Position numbers and translations under genes: made by a program. DNA of 64,000 nt from Ectocarpus siliculosus (lineage: Eukaryota > Sar > Phaeophyceae > Ectocarpales > Ectocarpaceae). Below, piece by piece: positions 42,801 through 56,700 of this stretch (its first letter is position 1; each line of letters begins with the position of its first letter). The notes under the pieces are model-generated. The model made no database searches. It saw only the letters and a list, made by a program, of their open reading frames with translations, and was not told the DNA's origin. Location of the stretch: the NCBI GenBank assembly GCA_000310025.1, contig FN649728.1:3207130-3271129 (forward strand). Direction: 5' to 3'.

Positions 42801-44682
42801 CCCCCCTCGCTTGGCTGCCCCTTGCTTGCCCGAGCGGACCTGCCCGGCGCCAGCAGCGCGCTAGGCGTCAGTTCTGTGCCAATGTTTAGCAATCATCCGT
42901 ACTGCTACAAGCAGCCTAGCTCACAATCTTTTGCCCACGTATCTCATGGCCGATACGACTGACTTCAGCAGCGTGCTAGCAGCATCACCATCGCGCCCAT
43001 TTAGCAGATAATCGGTATGGATGCAAGCGACCTAGACAACCTCACAACGATGTTCTTATGCATCTCATGGCCGATGCGACTGAATTGTCATCTACTCCGG
43101 TGCTGGAATCGATGTCCGTGGGTGAGACGGTGGTGATAAAACATAAAACTGAGTTGACTCCAAAGCTGCGGGTAGTCTTTGGCATCTTTCGGTGGCAAGC
43201 CTGACATGTACAAGGTTTACGTACGTACAACTCACCGAACTCCCTGTACGGATGATTATGACTCCTGCAGAACAAAAAGAGATTTTGCTGCCGGCACTGG
43301 CAACGTGCTTCTGTACGGCCAGACACCCGTGGTGCGTACCAGCACGTGACGTATTGTATTGCTTGACCTCGCGTATCGATGGGAGCGGGCTCTATCTATC
43401 GACACATCTATCTTCCTCCATCTATCTATCTATCTCATCCACTTCTCTGCACAACAGTCACCTGCGAAGTTTGACTGTTCGGCTGTGTGTTGTGTTTCGT
43501 AGTGCGCTTGTGCGCCTCTGGGTCCTGTTAATTTTCTGATTCATTTGTCGAGGCGTATATCCGTTGTGGGTAGTTGCCCGCGTGTTATCATCGACGACGT
43601 CCGCGTCAGCCGGATCGGTACGGACGTTAGGTACTGAGCAGAGACCACAGCATTCAAATGTATAGACAACCCAATAACCAGGAGCTTTGATCGTCTTGTG
43701 GGTACACTTAACCAGGAGAGCAATATTAATATTACCACATCCTGCTGCTGTAGCTGGACTTTTTCGGGGCCCCATGTCACAACAATAATGGTTGCTGAAC
43801 ACGGCTCACGAGATTTTAGGGCAGATCGCCGCCCTTGTTGTACAGCATGTAGGTGTTTCCTTTCGGAGACATACTGCTGTAAGATATTGAGCCAATGAAG
43901 TCGGCCAACACTAGGGGGTGTTATCTTACGCAACTAACTCAAAAGGCATCCATTGCCGTAGAGCATATTGCTCTCCACCAGCTGGAATGCCGGGCGATTC
44001 GCCCGGCAGAGATGGCTGCAATGCGGCAGGGTTGAATTAACAGCAGGCGGTATGGATACCGCGCAATACTGCTTCCACTTCTGGGTGTTTCGATCAATTT
44101 CTCCATTCACACGTTAAACAACGCGGCCTATCTTTACTCCTCACGTTTTCTTATGAAGGGAACTGGCTTTCTCGAAGGAACGAAGCACATTTCCACTTAC
44201 CACGAATCCTCTCGAGACATCTGCACCAAACAGGAGAGACGAACATGGCTTTTCTCCTTCCTGAACAGGTTCCATGAGTACTTTGGCCCTTACTCACACC
44301 ATGCACTGCGTGCAATACTGCTGAACGATGTCAACTGATGTCGCGAGGGGGGCCGGCAGAGTAGATGCCCTCGACGGTGTTCGTATGTTTTTGGGCAGCA
44401 TGATGAACATTTTAATAAAGGAGGAAGTCTGCGCGCCTCGCGTTCTCACGCAGGTTTTGGCCGTTTGCAATCGCCCCAGCGCCAACACAACGTGCGCTGG
44501 TGAAAAAAAGACCACCTATTAACCCCGAGGTGGCCCTCTAACCTTTGGATCCAGAACCCGAGCGTCAAGCAGCTGGTTTAAAACACGTTATAATTCAGAT
44601 CCAAGACGCGGAGGGATTTCGTCCCAAGTAAAAAGTCCGCCGTGTTGTTCATCTCTCTGTGGCTAACCCGCTAGACCACGCG
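42801..44682. other. Head-to-head promoter region of DIS3L and CEP76
   Basis: No coding exon was recognised. A 1.9 kb gap separates the proposed starts of DIS3L (minus) and CEP76 (plus), so both promoters must lie here unless upstream exons exist. It contains a (CTAT)n tract near 43395-43440. No defined regulatory motif could be assigned. Confidence 0.5.
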
Positions 44683-47600
44683 ATGGCGGCAAGCGTAGCC
44701 ATAGGCGACGAAGACGTCATCGAGGGTGGACCAAATGCGAAGGTGAGCAGTATCTAACGTCGGGTTTAAATCGGAAGGCCTGCGAAATAAGCCTCTCTTG
44801 TGTGTGTACAGTAGCTTGGATCACACGCGATCCCCTCACATACCGCCGTTGGTGCATGTAACGGGGGCTGCCCTCGGCCGCAACAACACCACCACAGCCA
44901 GAATCTGTCCAGAACAACAGCTACCAAGTGGTGCAGAGGGGATATGTCAGGCTTGGAAGGAGCGGTTCTCGGTAGTCAACACCGAGATTTGGCTCAGAAG
45001 AAGCAGGCGGACAAAGACAGAAAGTGTAGACCCTGCACACGGAAAGCCCCGATTTTGCAGCACGCACGTGTGAAGCACAGGCAACAGAGAGATCCACGCA
45101 TACACCGCCAACAACAACATTACACATTACCCGTGGCGAGAGCTCTCATAATACTACGCCCCCTCTCTCATGACCCTAAACTCGTGTGACGGCTGCAGTC
45201 ACAGTCGCAGCCACAGATCATGCCCGCTGACAAGCTAGTGGACAGCATATTTCGTGCTCTTTCCTTCACTGATGGCAACAACAGCAATGGCAGCGGCAGC
45301 AGCAGCAATGGCAACAACGACAACGAAGTTGGCGGCATTCATGTACCGGGCGCGGTTGACGGAGGGGGCGATACGAGAGCAGCACTTAAGGAGCTGGTAG
45401 GACGGCCCGCCCATCTTTTTTCTCGTGCTGAAATGTCTCGCAGTCTCGTTCGTCATATCAGCAGCAGTGTGTGCTACGCTATAGCAGTCTATGCATGTGA
45501 GCTCAACTTCTGTGGTAGGAGCACTCCGAAACTGAGTTTTCCTGAATGAAGTAGCGTTGCTCATATGAGTGTTGCAAATTCCCCCCTCTCTGCTCAATTA
45601 ACACACGCTACCATCGAGTATCTTGCGGGATCGATCAGCGCGGCGGCGGCGGCGGCGGCGGGGAGTGATATTGAAAGTCACACACAAGTACTGTAGTTTG
45701 TCTCTCGACGCTTCTGAACAGGGCGCAGCGTACTCGTTGACGGACATGTCCCACCAAAGACCATGAGTGAGTTATTCAGCGGCTTTCTGGCGACTTCGTC
45801 CGCCTCACAGAGCTGTGGCTTGTGGCTAGGAAAGACAGACGCGCACAACAATCCGCGGTCGTCCGGTCGTGATCAAGCAGTACACAGCACGCGCTGTCGG
45901 GAAACTTCACCAACGGCGAACAACAAGCGGCACGTGTTTTCGGCACGCACATAATCATACCTCAGGCTGTCCTTTCTTGTCGATGAGGTTTGTTCTGCCC
46001 GCCCCCGTCCGTGACCCCAGATTCTGGCTGTCCAGGGCAAGCTCGAAGACAAGCTAGCTCCACCTCCGGCACGTCGAGCCCAAGGGGCATCACCTGCTGT
46101 TGCTGTCCCTAACGCTGCCGCGACGGCTGCCTCTGGTCGTGGCCACCGTCAAGAAAAGTGTGTCTACCTGAAGGTAGGGAAGCAGGGCGACGCTTGCTGA
46201 TACGATTCCCGTAGCTTGGTGAGGAGCGAGGTACGTAGGACAGGTTTTGGTGCGTGGCTATGCAACAACTTGCTTGGCAGCTTCGGGTGACGCTGCGGTC
46301 GTAAGTGCTTTTTCTTATTGTGTCTCGTGTGCTTCGAGGGGAAGCCAGCTACGGTACACTCGATGTCCTGTCGCGCGTTGGTAACTTAGTTTTTGCATGA
46401 TCTTTCTGAAGATCTACTGTCCCAGATGCTGATTAAGAGTTCGATGCTTTGCCCATGGGACACCTACACGGGTGGCCAGAGGGGCAGGTTGGGCACCAAC
46501 TACAACCTGTGGGGGGGGGGGGGGTGGGAGGCCGAGTTCCACCTTGAACCCCTGTATTGGTTAGGCTTGCAGCCCCCCCTGTTTTTTGGAACAACACCCC
46601 TATCCCAAAAAAGGGAAAAAGCCCATACATTGGGCTGCAACCCCATGCACCCCCCCCAGTCCCNNNNNNNNNNNNNNNNNNNNNNGGGGCAATCGGCCGA
46701 ACAGGCCAAACCCTGACCAGGCTCACTCGACACCAAGCCCCCCCCCCCCCCCCCGGGTTGTAGTCGGTGTCCCAACCTACCCACAATCTGCCTGTGGCCA
46801 CCAGTGTACTGTTGCCTAGTTTTTCTCAAGCCAGTAACCGGACCTGTGTATGGGTTCCCTTGTTGTTCGATTGTGGTGTTGTGAGGACAGTCGTTAAACT
46901 ATCTGGCATGTGCATAGAAAACGTGGATGGCAGGGTAATCGTTCTGTTGCTCCAGGGGGTTGTAGGTTTAGCGACATGTTACGTTTGTTTCGTTTTGGCG
47001 CAACGACGAACGACAGCAACCCCAGACCAAAGAACACCACACTACTGCAACCGCCACCATCGCCCCAGCAACCGCCCTTGCCAACGGCGACAGCAGCAGC
47101 AGCATCACGACAATAACTACAACAATATTATCATCGCCATAATCAACAGTAACGTCTGTTTCTCGTCTGTTGCGATACTATGTTGCAGGTGACGGTTGTG
47201 GAGGGGCGTGCCTTGGTTGGAGAGCTAGCGAATGAGCGGACCACGTCCTCGACCCTGTACAACTTCTCAGTTGATCTGCAGTTTAACGCTCAGGTGATTT
47301 CATCTGTCTGTCTTTCTTTCTGCCTTTCTGTCTGTCTGCAGAATGCATGCACGTATCGTTATGTTTTCCGCAAGACTCCCCACCGCCCGATGCAACTGCG
47401 CTTGCTAAATTTACTTGCGAATGTGCTTTGCTATTTGCGACCGAACTCATCACACGAAAGGTCGTCTGGCACGCTCCTTGCGAGCATTCCCTTGCCTTTG
47501 TTCCGAAGTAGACAACCGACGTCTTCCGACTCTTCCCACAACGGTCTCTCCTGCTACTACGTTTGTTGCGATTTTTCATTATCTTGGCGGAAACGCCTAC

Positions 47601-50600
47601 CTCCCCAGCGAGCACGAACCCGGAACGAAGTCCGCTGCTGCGTAGAGCCGAGCTTTGGGTCTGAGGGCTTCGTTTTCGTTCTGAGGGAGGCCCACGAGCT
47701 GCCAGTGACTGCAGGGGGATGGGTGAGACTGACGCCTATAAGAGAACCGCATTCACCCACACCAAGCATATCGATTCGGTCACAGCTCCCTTTGATTTTC
47801 TAGCGACGAGGTAGCTGAGGCCTCTCTAGGGTTGAGGGCGGCCGGTGTGAGAGACGGCTTGGCGATGGGTCAGCATAGAATACAATATGGCGTATCTCTC
47901 CGGCGACTGGAGTCTTGCAGTCCGGATCGTGTGGCGGCGGTCGTGTTGTGCCAGCGATGCAACGTGTGGGTGGGCACATATGTGCATCGGCAAAGGATGC
48001 CATGCCGGTAGAGCACGAATATTTTAGCTTGTCCACGACCGTTCGTGAAAAGAAGCAAGCACCATCGACTTCGGTTTTTCGTGTCCAGAGACTCCCGGCG
48101 GCTGTCTCGTCAGTACAGTAGATGATTCCGGCCATCGCCCCTCACTGGCGCTCATGTAGAAGCGTAGGTGCGTCTCGGATCTATTTTTGGATCGAGTAGT
48201 CTTGAACAGCGCGGCGAGAGAGAGCGTTGTGAGTATTTGCACGACCTTCGCGGCAGGCATTTCACATAACAATTTTGGTGTCATGTTTGTTTTCAAGGCT
48301 ACATGCGGGGGGGGAGACCCTCCTCGACTTCGGCGATGAAACGGTGTTTCACCAGCCCTTTCTGGATCTCTCCCTCTCCCTCTCCCTCTCTCCCTCTCCC
48401 TCTCCCTCTCTCCCTCTCTCTCTCTCTCTCTCCCTCTCCCTCTCTTCCTCTCCCTCTCTCTCTCTCTCTGCTCCTGCAGGCATCATTCCTACAGACGGAC
48501 TTGCCCCTGCACGTGGCTCTCACGAAGCACAAGGTGTCTCGCATCAGGCCAAGGCCTCTCGACCCACCCGTACAGCCGGGGGCAGGCGCCGGCAACGGAG
48601 ACGGAGACGGCGGAGCCCCTGGCGAAAGGGGTTACCAAGCCGCTGTGGCGGCGGAGGAAGATGAGCATTCGGTGTATGCCCTCCTCTCGGAAGATGTATC
48701 TAGGCGGGGAGAGCTCGTCGGCACGGCGGAGGTAGATTGGCGGTGAGTTGATTTGCTGCTGCTGCTGCTGCTGCTTGTTACGAGCGGGACGGGGGCGGAA
48801 TTAGAATGGAACCGTTGCTGGTCGAGAAGCGGTAATGAGGGACCTCAGCGAGTTGCTGGTATTACTAGCCGATCTTTGCCAATGAGGGCTAGATTCGTGT
48901 CCTTGATGAGCGAGGCAGGAAGGCAAGGGCTTGAATGAATCCTGTTGGGACTGGCGATGTCAACGAGAGCTGCGACGATTATCGCTACTGCATCCTGGCA
49001 GCGGGTATGTGTTTTTCTTGGCGGTGCCAAGGAGGCTACGCATGTCGCAAGGAAAACAATGAGAGGTCTGGAAGGACACTTTCGCCTTGCCCCAACAACT
49101 TGTTCAACCAATCCAGTCGAGAGGAACCTTACGATCGCGTGGAAGGGACTCGCTGTGGGAACATTTCCAAGACTTGTGAAGGAGGGCTTCGTCAAGCGAA
49201 CAGAAGAGAAGAAAACGTCTTTGGCATCCACCGCCGCGCCACCAATGACTACCTGTGGAGTGATTGGCGGAATCGCACTCGTTTTCCTCGAATTGGGTGT
49301 TGTCATTTATCGAAAAAGGGTGCCCTTTCGTTGGAAGTGTCTGAGGAAGGATCTTGTTGAAGCCGTCGGGTTCAACCGGTGCGCTGCAGACCTCCATGAC
49401 GCAGCCGGTCTCCGTTGCTTGCGTATATGGAACGACGTCCTCGTGCAACACAAGTCGACATTCCCGACTAAATTGGAGTGTACGTATGCGAGCGTGTCTT
49501 TCTCCATTAAGGTACATTCCTGCACGTGCTATCCCTCCACGCTCCTCTTTCAATCCCAGACGTGCGTTGGTGCCAGCCAGCGGGGCCCAAGAAGGTCTGC
49601 ACAAGAGCGGCGGCGTTCTCCTCGCGGTGGAGCTTGCCTCGGGCGCGCCGGACTCTATCGTACACCCAGGTGACGCGATTGAAGCTCACTACTGGCGATC
49701 GACCATGCGGTGTATGACAGCCCCCGTTTTTCTTCCCCTCTCTGTGAATCTCGAGGGAATTCCGCAGCCGCTCTACACGGCTTTTTTACCTTGAGAGATC
49801 TTGAAGTGTTTTTTGCGGCGTAGAGACGACCCGATCTCGCGTGCCGCACCAAACATGCACCACAGGGAACACAGTGATCGAGCACTTTCTGTTGGCGTCG
49901 GGGAACTGATCAAGTCGTCTTGAATCGGTCGGTCTGGTCAGGTTGCCTTGTCGGCGTGCCCCCGACGATCCAAGATGCCAATGAAGAACAGTAGGTGTAG
50001 TGCGGCGGCTTCCCCTGCTCTGCCGCATCCTTTCAACGGCCAGTTTTTTCTGGCGATGTCTTTACTGTGTTGTTGATCGTCTCGGTCCGCGAACTGCAAG
50101 CGGCACGTGCGTGCCTTCATCTTCATTCGCGCATTCGCGCGATATGTCAATCGCTTTTCTCTTCCTTACTGTTTCTCCCATACCCTATCGGCTGCCTTGT
50201 AGGCCTGGTCGGCATTGGGATCCGGCGTGTACCTTGCCGGCTGTTGCAGGGTCCCTAGGGTCCCCGGCACGTACATTGTGCATTGTAACGGGGGCATCGA
50301 ACTTCGTCCGTAACACCGACTGTTTATCGACCAAACGCATCACCGACCGTTTACCATCACCAACAACAATCGTAGCAACACCAACTCGACTCCAAAACAA
50401 GAACAGCAACGCAACCGACGACGGCGCACCTCCCCCAAAACGTGACCCCGTTTTCCCAGTCGGAGGCATTCTTCACCTTCGACTCGAGGTGGTCGCCCCT
50501 CCAGAAGTGTCGGCTTTCCCCTTCAAGGCCGACGATGTCACGAGGATCATGGACTTTCAGGCAAGCAAGCGGGTATTTGCCGTTCTACATCGCGTGCTGC

Positions 50601-53600
50601 AGCATGTTGTTGGCTCTCAATTATTTGTGCCCTTCACGCACCGGTTTCGCGGCGACTCCCGTCCTGGGGGTGTTTCTCCGACAACACAAAGTTCGAGCGG
50701 AAGTCTTGTGTTGTCGATTGATGCGCGCCGTCCGGTGGTCAATGAAACGTGTCGCTGTGAGCGTGACCCAAGTCTCGAACTCGCTTCCTCATTTGTGAGC
50801 GCGTGTGATTGCTCTTCTTTTTGAATTGTTATTGTTCGCAGGCTTCGGTCCGCAGCGAGGCGCGGCGGGACTTTTACCTGTACGCGAACGCGTGGTGGAA
50901 AGGTTTCAGCTCAACGTCGAAGGTTCTAAGCAAGAGGTGCTTTTATGAACGGGGTCACCGTGGTTCCTCAAAGGCAACGAAATTCCCCAAACGAAGCACC
51001 CCCCACCGTTTCGATGCGATCGAATACTGTTGTTGTTGTTATTGTTGTTGTTTTCGATGAGTGGAGGCGATGGAAGTGCTTCGGACTGAAGTCGTCTGGA
51101 GTACAAACGTGTGGGGCGCGGGCCAAGCGGATATGCGATTGAAATTGAGTGTTTTTGACTTCCAGTTAGTGCGATCTCTGTCCGGTTTTTGTGGGGGCTT
51201 GTCTGTCTAGGGTTACTCCGGTAGTATTCGACGTACGGAACGATAAAACCAATGTTGGACATGCTTCGTTTCAGTCCCATGCATATTTTTATTTAGATCC
51301 TCCAGGTCCGTTGCCGAGGGAAAACGAAGGCAAGTGCAAGACGCTTTTGGCCTCCGACGCAAGTTTGTATCACCTTCATTGTCACAACGTGTATGGAGAG
51401 GGACCAAGCACAGAACATCAAGTGCAGAGGCAGTTCTGAGTCTCTCTTCCCCTTTCGTTTTTTTTTTCTTTCTGTATTTCAGTCATCATCTCTATGAAGG
51501 TCAAGTAAGTGACACCAACCTGTACAAAAATAATATGCGCGATGATGAGTAATCGATTGTAAATTTGCCTGAAACAGAATCTTTGATAGTGAAAACGAAG
51601 AGTACGTCAAAGTTGTGGCAAGAGACAATAAATGGCAGCTGTTGTTGCGCCTGGATCTGTTCCTCGACCGTTGGTGCCGTTGTTCGTGTTTTGTCCAGAT
51701 CCGTCAAGATCTTTGCAGAGGACGAGCGAGGGCAGCACCGCTGCGTGTGCTCGTTCCTCGAGCCCTATCGCCAGGGCCGGATGCTGCCGACGCCAAGGCA
51801 CGCCGCAAGGTGATTCCCCGCCCCGTTGGCAATCAAATCCATGCTGCTTTCGCACCACGTTGTAATACATCGGACTTTTGTTCGGCGCGGGTTTGGTGTG
51901 ATTTTGTGTTTGGCGTAGGATGGTCGTGAGGACGTGCCCTTTTTCTTGTCGATGCTCATTCCTTACGTGACGACCGCTTCGTTTCCAGCGCTGAAACACA
52001 TCAGGACGTATTTCTCATTCATGTATCGTTCTCTTGCCGCCGTGATTTGTGCGTGTCTCGTGTCTACCTCCGCAATGTTGCGCACATATGCATATTTACC
52101 ATCCAAGAGCCAGTTCTCATGAAGGAAGCACCCTAACAAACTCAGATTGGCTCAAGTCACGTAAGGGTTAGTAAGTCTGCTTTGATCCAAGTTAGGCCGG
52201 GGCTCCCACGCCCGGGCGCGCGACCGAATGGTTTCATCCTTCGCGCGCTTCTGCGTTTCACGTTTGCAGAACTTCAAATCATCACAACTCCCCGTTTGCT
52301 GGGGGGAGAAAGCGCGAAGCGCCTGCTTCTGGCTACTACGCAAACGCGACACCACCGCCATTTCTCGAAAACCCCTCGCGCGGATGATATGACAGGTTCG
52401 TCTCCCTCCTCCCCTTCCGGCCCCGCTCCACCGTGGGAGAGCAGCCGCCCGCCACGCAGAGGGCGTGGAACTCCCCCCACGCTTTCCTGGCGGCGGGGAC
52501 CGGGGACGCATCGGACCACGCGCTGCTGCTGTGCTCCCTTCTGCTCGGCTTCGGGCTGGACGCGCTCGTGTGCTGCGGCCTGGTGCACCCCAGCGACGAC
52601 GACAACGGCGACGGCGATGCCTCCGGAGCTGAGCCGGGGGGCGTCGGGGTACGGGGAGGGGACTCCGACGGAAACCGGGGGGAGGAGACGGGGCACATGG
52701 TAAGGGGCAGGAAAACAAAGGGTTCGGGGCCATCAGCGGTTAGTTGAAAGCATCGCAGTCACGCGTGCTCGGATTTCGGCAGTTTTTTCTCGAGAAACGA
52801 CGGTGAAACTCCGGCCCTCAGTCACGTACCATACCACGGCCTTACACGCCTGCGGCCGGCTTGAAGCTGATCCCCATCTTCCTCCGCCCGGGCGCTCCGA
52901 CCGACTCGCCGCTTCCTCATCGCTGCTGGCGATGGCGTGCACAACGACAGTGGGTGTGCACGTTCAGCGGCAGTCGAGCGGACAAGAAAGCGGTTTTCTG
53001 GGAGTCTCTGACCGGACAACGTTTCGCCATGAGCGCTCCACGGCCGAGGCCTTCTAGAGGCAAGAATTGTTTTGCTGGATCTGTAGCAGCTACCTAAATA
53101 GAGCCACAAGAACCAAAAGGCGACAGACTTTGCGCGGATGTTTCGTGCGTACGTCATTACCCCCTCCCTGTTGCTGTTTATTTTGCGGTGCCTCCGTTTC
53201 GGAAATCGTGTCGTGTGCATCTTTTCGCTCCGTCTCCGCCGCGGCGTTGTTTTTTGGGCAAAACAAAAATAACGTGTGTCTGGGACTCGCTAGTGCATTA
53301 GTCCGTCGATCGCTCCCGTCTCTTTCCTGCCCCCTCTCCACTCCCTTTGACGCAACGGCGGTTAGTAACGACGCACCAGGCCAGAGGCTCCTCGACGGAG
53401 CTGTGTCAAACTCGCTGCCTTTCGTTCTTCCTCTCTGGTCGATGTGTCTCTTTGGCCCTTTTCATTGTGGTGTGTGTTGCCCTCGTGCGTAGGGCGCAGA
53501 ACAACACCGGGAAAGATGGCCGTGACCCCGCGGCACTTCAGCAAGGTCTCGTGCATGTTCAACCACCGGGAATTCTTGGCCAACAAGCAGGTCAGCTTGT

Positions 53601-53708
53601 ACGGAGGCGGCTTCATCTTCATCTTGCTTTCGTTACCTTCCTTCTTGCGTGCTCTGTGGCATTTAGCGGCAGCTGTTTGTTGTTGTCGTTGTCGTTGTTG
53701 TTGTCGTT

Positions 53709-53775
<67 letters not shown>

Positions 53776-56700
53776 TTGTTGTTGTTGTTGCTGTTGTTGT
53801 TGTTGTTGTTGTCACTGTGGTTGCCTTCCCGCATGTCTGCGACGCCTTCCCGCATGTGTGCGACGATGCCTCTACTCGGGCGCATGCGCATTCCGTCCTG
53901 CATCATCGTTCCCATCGATGGTGGCGGGCTTGGCTTGCTTCACGCGATCGCACAGGTGGTCGGCGTAAGAGTGAAAATCGCCGGTGCTGTTCCTTCGGAG
54001 TCAGTCTTTCGCACTTGATGCAGCACATCAGATTGAGTGAGACTGTGGCGACGGAGCCTTGGTTATCCTTCCTCCAAGAGTTCAGATGAGAAAATGTTAG
54101 ATTGAACTCAGAAGGGTTTCAATGGAAAGACATGGCAATGAATGAAAACAAACTATTGCTGATACATTGTTCATGTAATTGGCCGCCTTTACGCGTGCGT
54201 AGAGTGTTGTCGTGATCCACGTCTTGTCACCTTCGTGTATGGATTCCGATCTGGGCAGTCGGATAACCGAGTGGGAACCACGTCCCTGGACATCTCCGAC
54301 CCCAAGCTGTGGAAACCCATGGATTCTTCCAGGATCGTTCCGAAAGGTGAAACTCGGCCGGTAATCGTTTTAAGCCCATTCGTTCCCCCATCCTTTTCGC
54401 CGCTAGCGCGGGCGCGCATCTTCGCGCCACAAGAAAATGTTTTTCGGTGTTCTGTTTCGTTCTCACTTTTCGTGGTGACTTGTCGGGCATTCTTGAGAAG
54501 CGGCGGAAGTCAGAGATTTCCGACTGGCCTCTCCGGTGCTGGCTGTGGTCCGTCGTGTATAACTGAAGTCTACATATAATCCGTGATGGGTATATCTATC
54601 TCCTTCGTGAGGCTAACCTCCGGACGGGCTAGATGCGACGAGCGTGTGCTCACCTGCTGCAACAATAGGGGTCGAGGACACATATGGCTCTTACATTCCA
54701 TCCTGTGCACGTTTCTCCAGGCTTCCTCCGTTCTGTACTCGCTATGCACAACGTAAGACCCTCGTTTTCTGCATCACGTCGCGGGGTGGACGGATGATCC
54801 TGAACGTACTCAATCGTAGGCATGTCATACCCGGCGTCGGCCGGCCCCGCTGGCGTGGTTCTCCTCCGGCCAACCCTGAACACGGAGGGCATCGCGGAAG
54901 GCGTCGAATCGGAGGTGAAGCGGCGTGTCGCGGCGTGGCGGGAGGGCAAGGGCTGGCCCACGGTGAGAAAAAGAAAAGAAAGATCAGACCTCGAGGAAGG
55001 AGATCGAAGTAGTTCTACAGGCAAGCACGTACCTAACTACAAGTGGTTGTGTTGTAGAGGAATCACTGCCCATGCGGATAGTAAGATTTTGGTGTTTTTT
55101 TTCCCTTATGGTACGGGTCCTGATCGCAGCGTTGTTTTCATCCATCGCGCCCGGTCGAAGGTGTGGGACGATGCCCTCGGCTACCTTCTGGGGCCCGCGG
55201 TGTTCGCGTACGAGCAGGAGCGCTTGTGCGGAGCCTCTTTCGGCGGCGACAACTTCCAGGATGCCGTTCAAGGGGCAGTACCAGACAGGCAAGCAAGCCG
55301 CAATCGTATAAAGATATTGTTTATATTTTCTCTTTGGTTCATTCAGAGGTTCGCTGGGCGCTCTTCGAGTGAAGCAGATCGCAGTCCATGTAAGACTGCA
55401 TGTCGTTCTTATTTTTGGTGCGTTCGTTCGGAGGTTCGCTGTGCTCTCTTCGGCGAAGAATACGTTAGCTGTGTGGGCTTTTACGGACACTGCACAACTG
55501 ACAGCCGGCTGTGGGCTGGTCCTGTTGCCTGCGTTCGTTGTCATCTTGCACCACCGCTTTGAGTACACTGTGCTCTCATGAGCCCACTCCAGAGGGATCA
55601 CTCTTTCTGTATGTGTCCAGTATTTATCTACTTCTAGCAGCTAGGTGTACGTATATGTAATATGTATGCGAACGTCTCGCGTTCCAGGTGAGCCGGTTTT
55701 GCTGTTGTTTGAGCCGTTGCTCATCGTGTGGGCAGGCACTCAATTCACGGCCACCAAACCCACCGGCAGTGACAAAAATTCTGGTGTGAACATATCAATC
55801 ACATGTGTAAATGTGTAGTGTCAAATTGCCCTGTACCCAAGGGTCTTCTTGCGAAGAAGGCGTTTAAGCCCGGAAGAGGATGTACAATCATTGTTGCCTC
55901 ACTGGGACTTTTATTGTTTGCCGCCGGTGGCACTGGAGCCTAGTTCAGTTTGACACGATCTAAGTAGCATAAAACCAACATGTCTTTCACTTATGACTTG
56001 ACGTCTCTGAGCATTTGCTTTTTTTAAACCCCATACCAGTATCTGCCTTCATTCGTTCCATAACCTGTTTTTTCTCACAATTCCGTCCATGATGTTGGCA
56101 TAGTCTGTTTATTTTGCCATGTAGTCCCCATATCTTGATGTTCGGTCATGGCTTTGAATTCCTCCATTGCTCGCAGGTCCACACGTTACTAAGAACCCTA
56201 AAGCTGTCTGCTTGATCTGCTGTAGTGTTCTCAGTAACATGTTTACCAGCAAGCAATGGAGGATTCACAGCCAGCGCCGAACTACATCAAGATATCGGGA
56301 CTACATGGCAAAATAAACAGACTATTGTATGCCAAGACCATCGACAGCATAACTGCAAAGAAGGATAACATTATGGAGAGTATGAAGGAAAATGTATATG
56401 TTAATGTTGACTGTCCATGATCCTGGCATAGTCTGTTTATTTCGCCATGTAGTCCCGATCAGTCCCGACATCTTGATGTTGTTCGACCATGGCTTTGAAT
56501 TCCTCCATGGCTTGCTGACCCACATGTTGCTGAGAACATCTGCTTGATCTGAATTAGTGTTTTCAGTAACATGTTTACCAGCAAGCAATGGAGGAATTCA
56601 CAGCCAGCGCCGAGCTACATCGAGATATCGGGACTACATGGCAATATACACAGACTATTGTATGCCAACATCATCGACAGCAGTACGGCAAAGAAAGATA

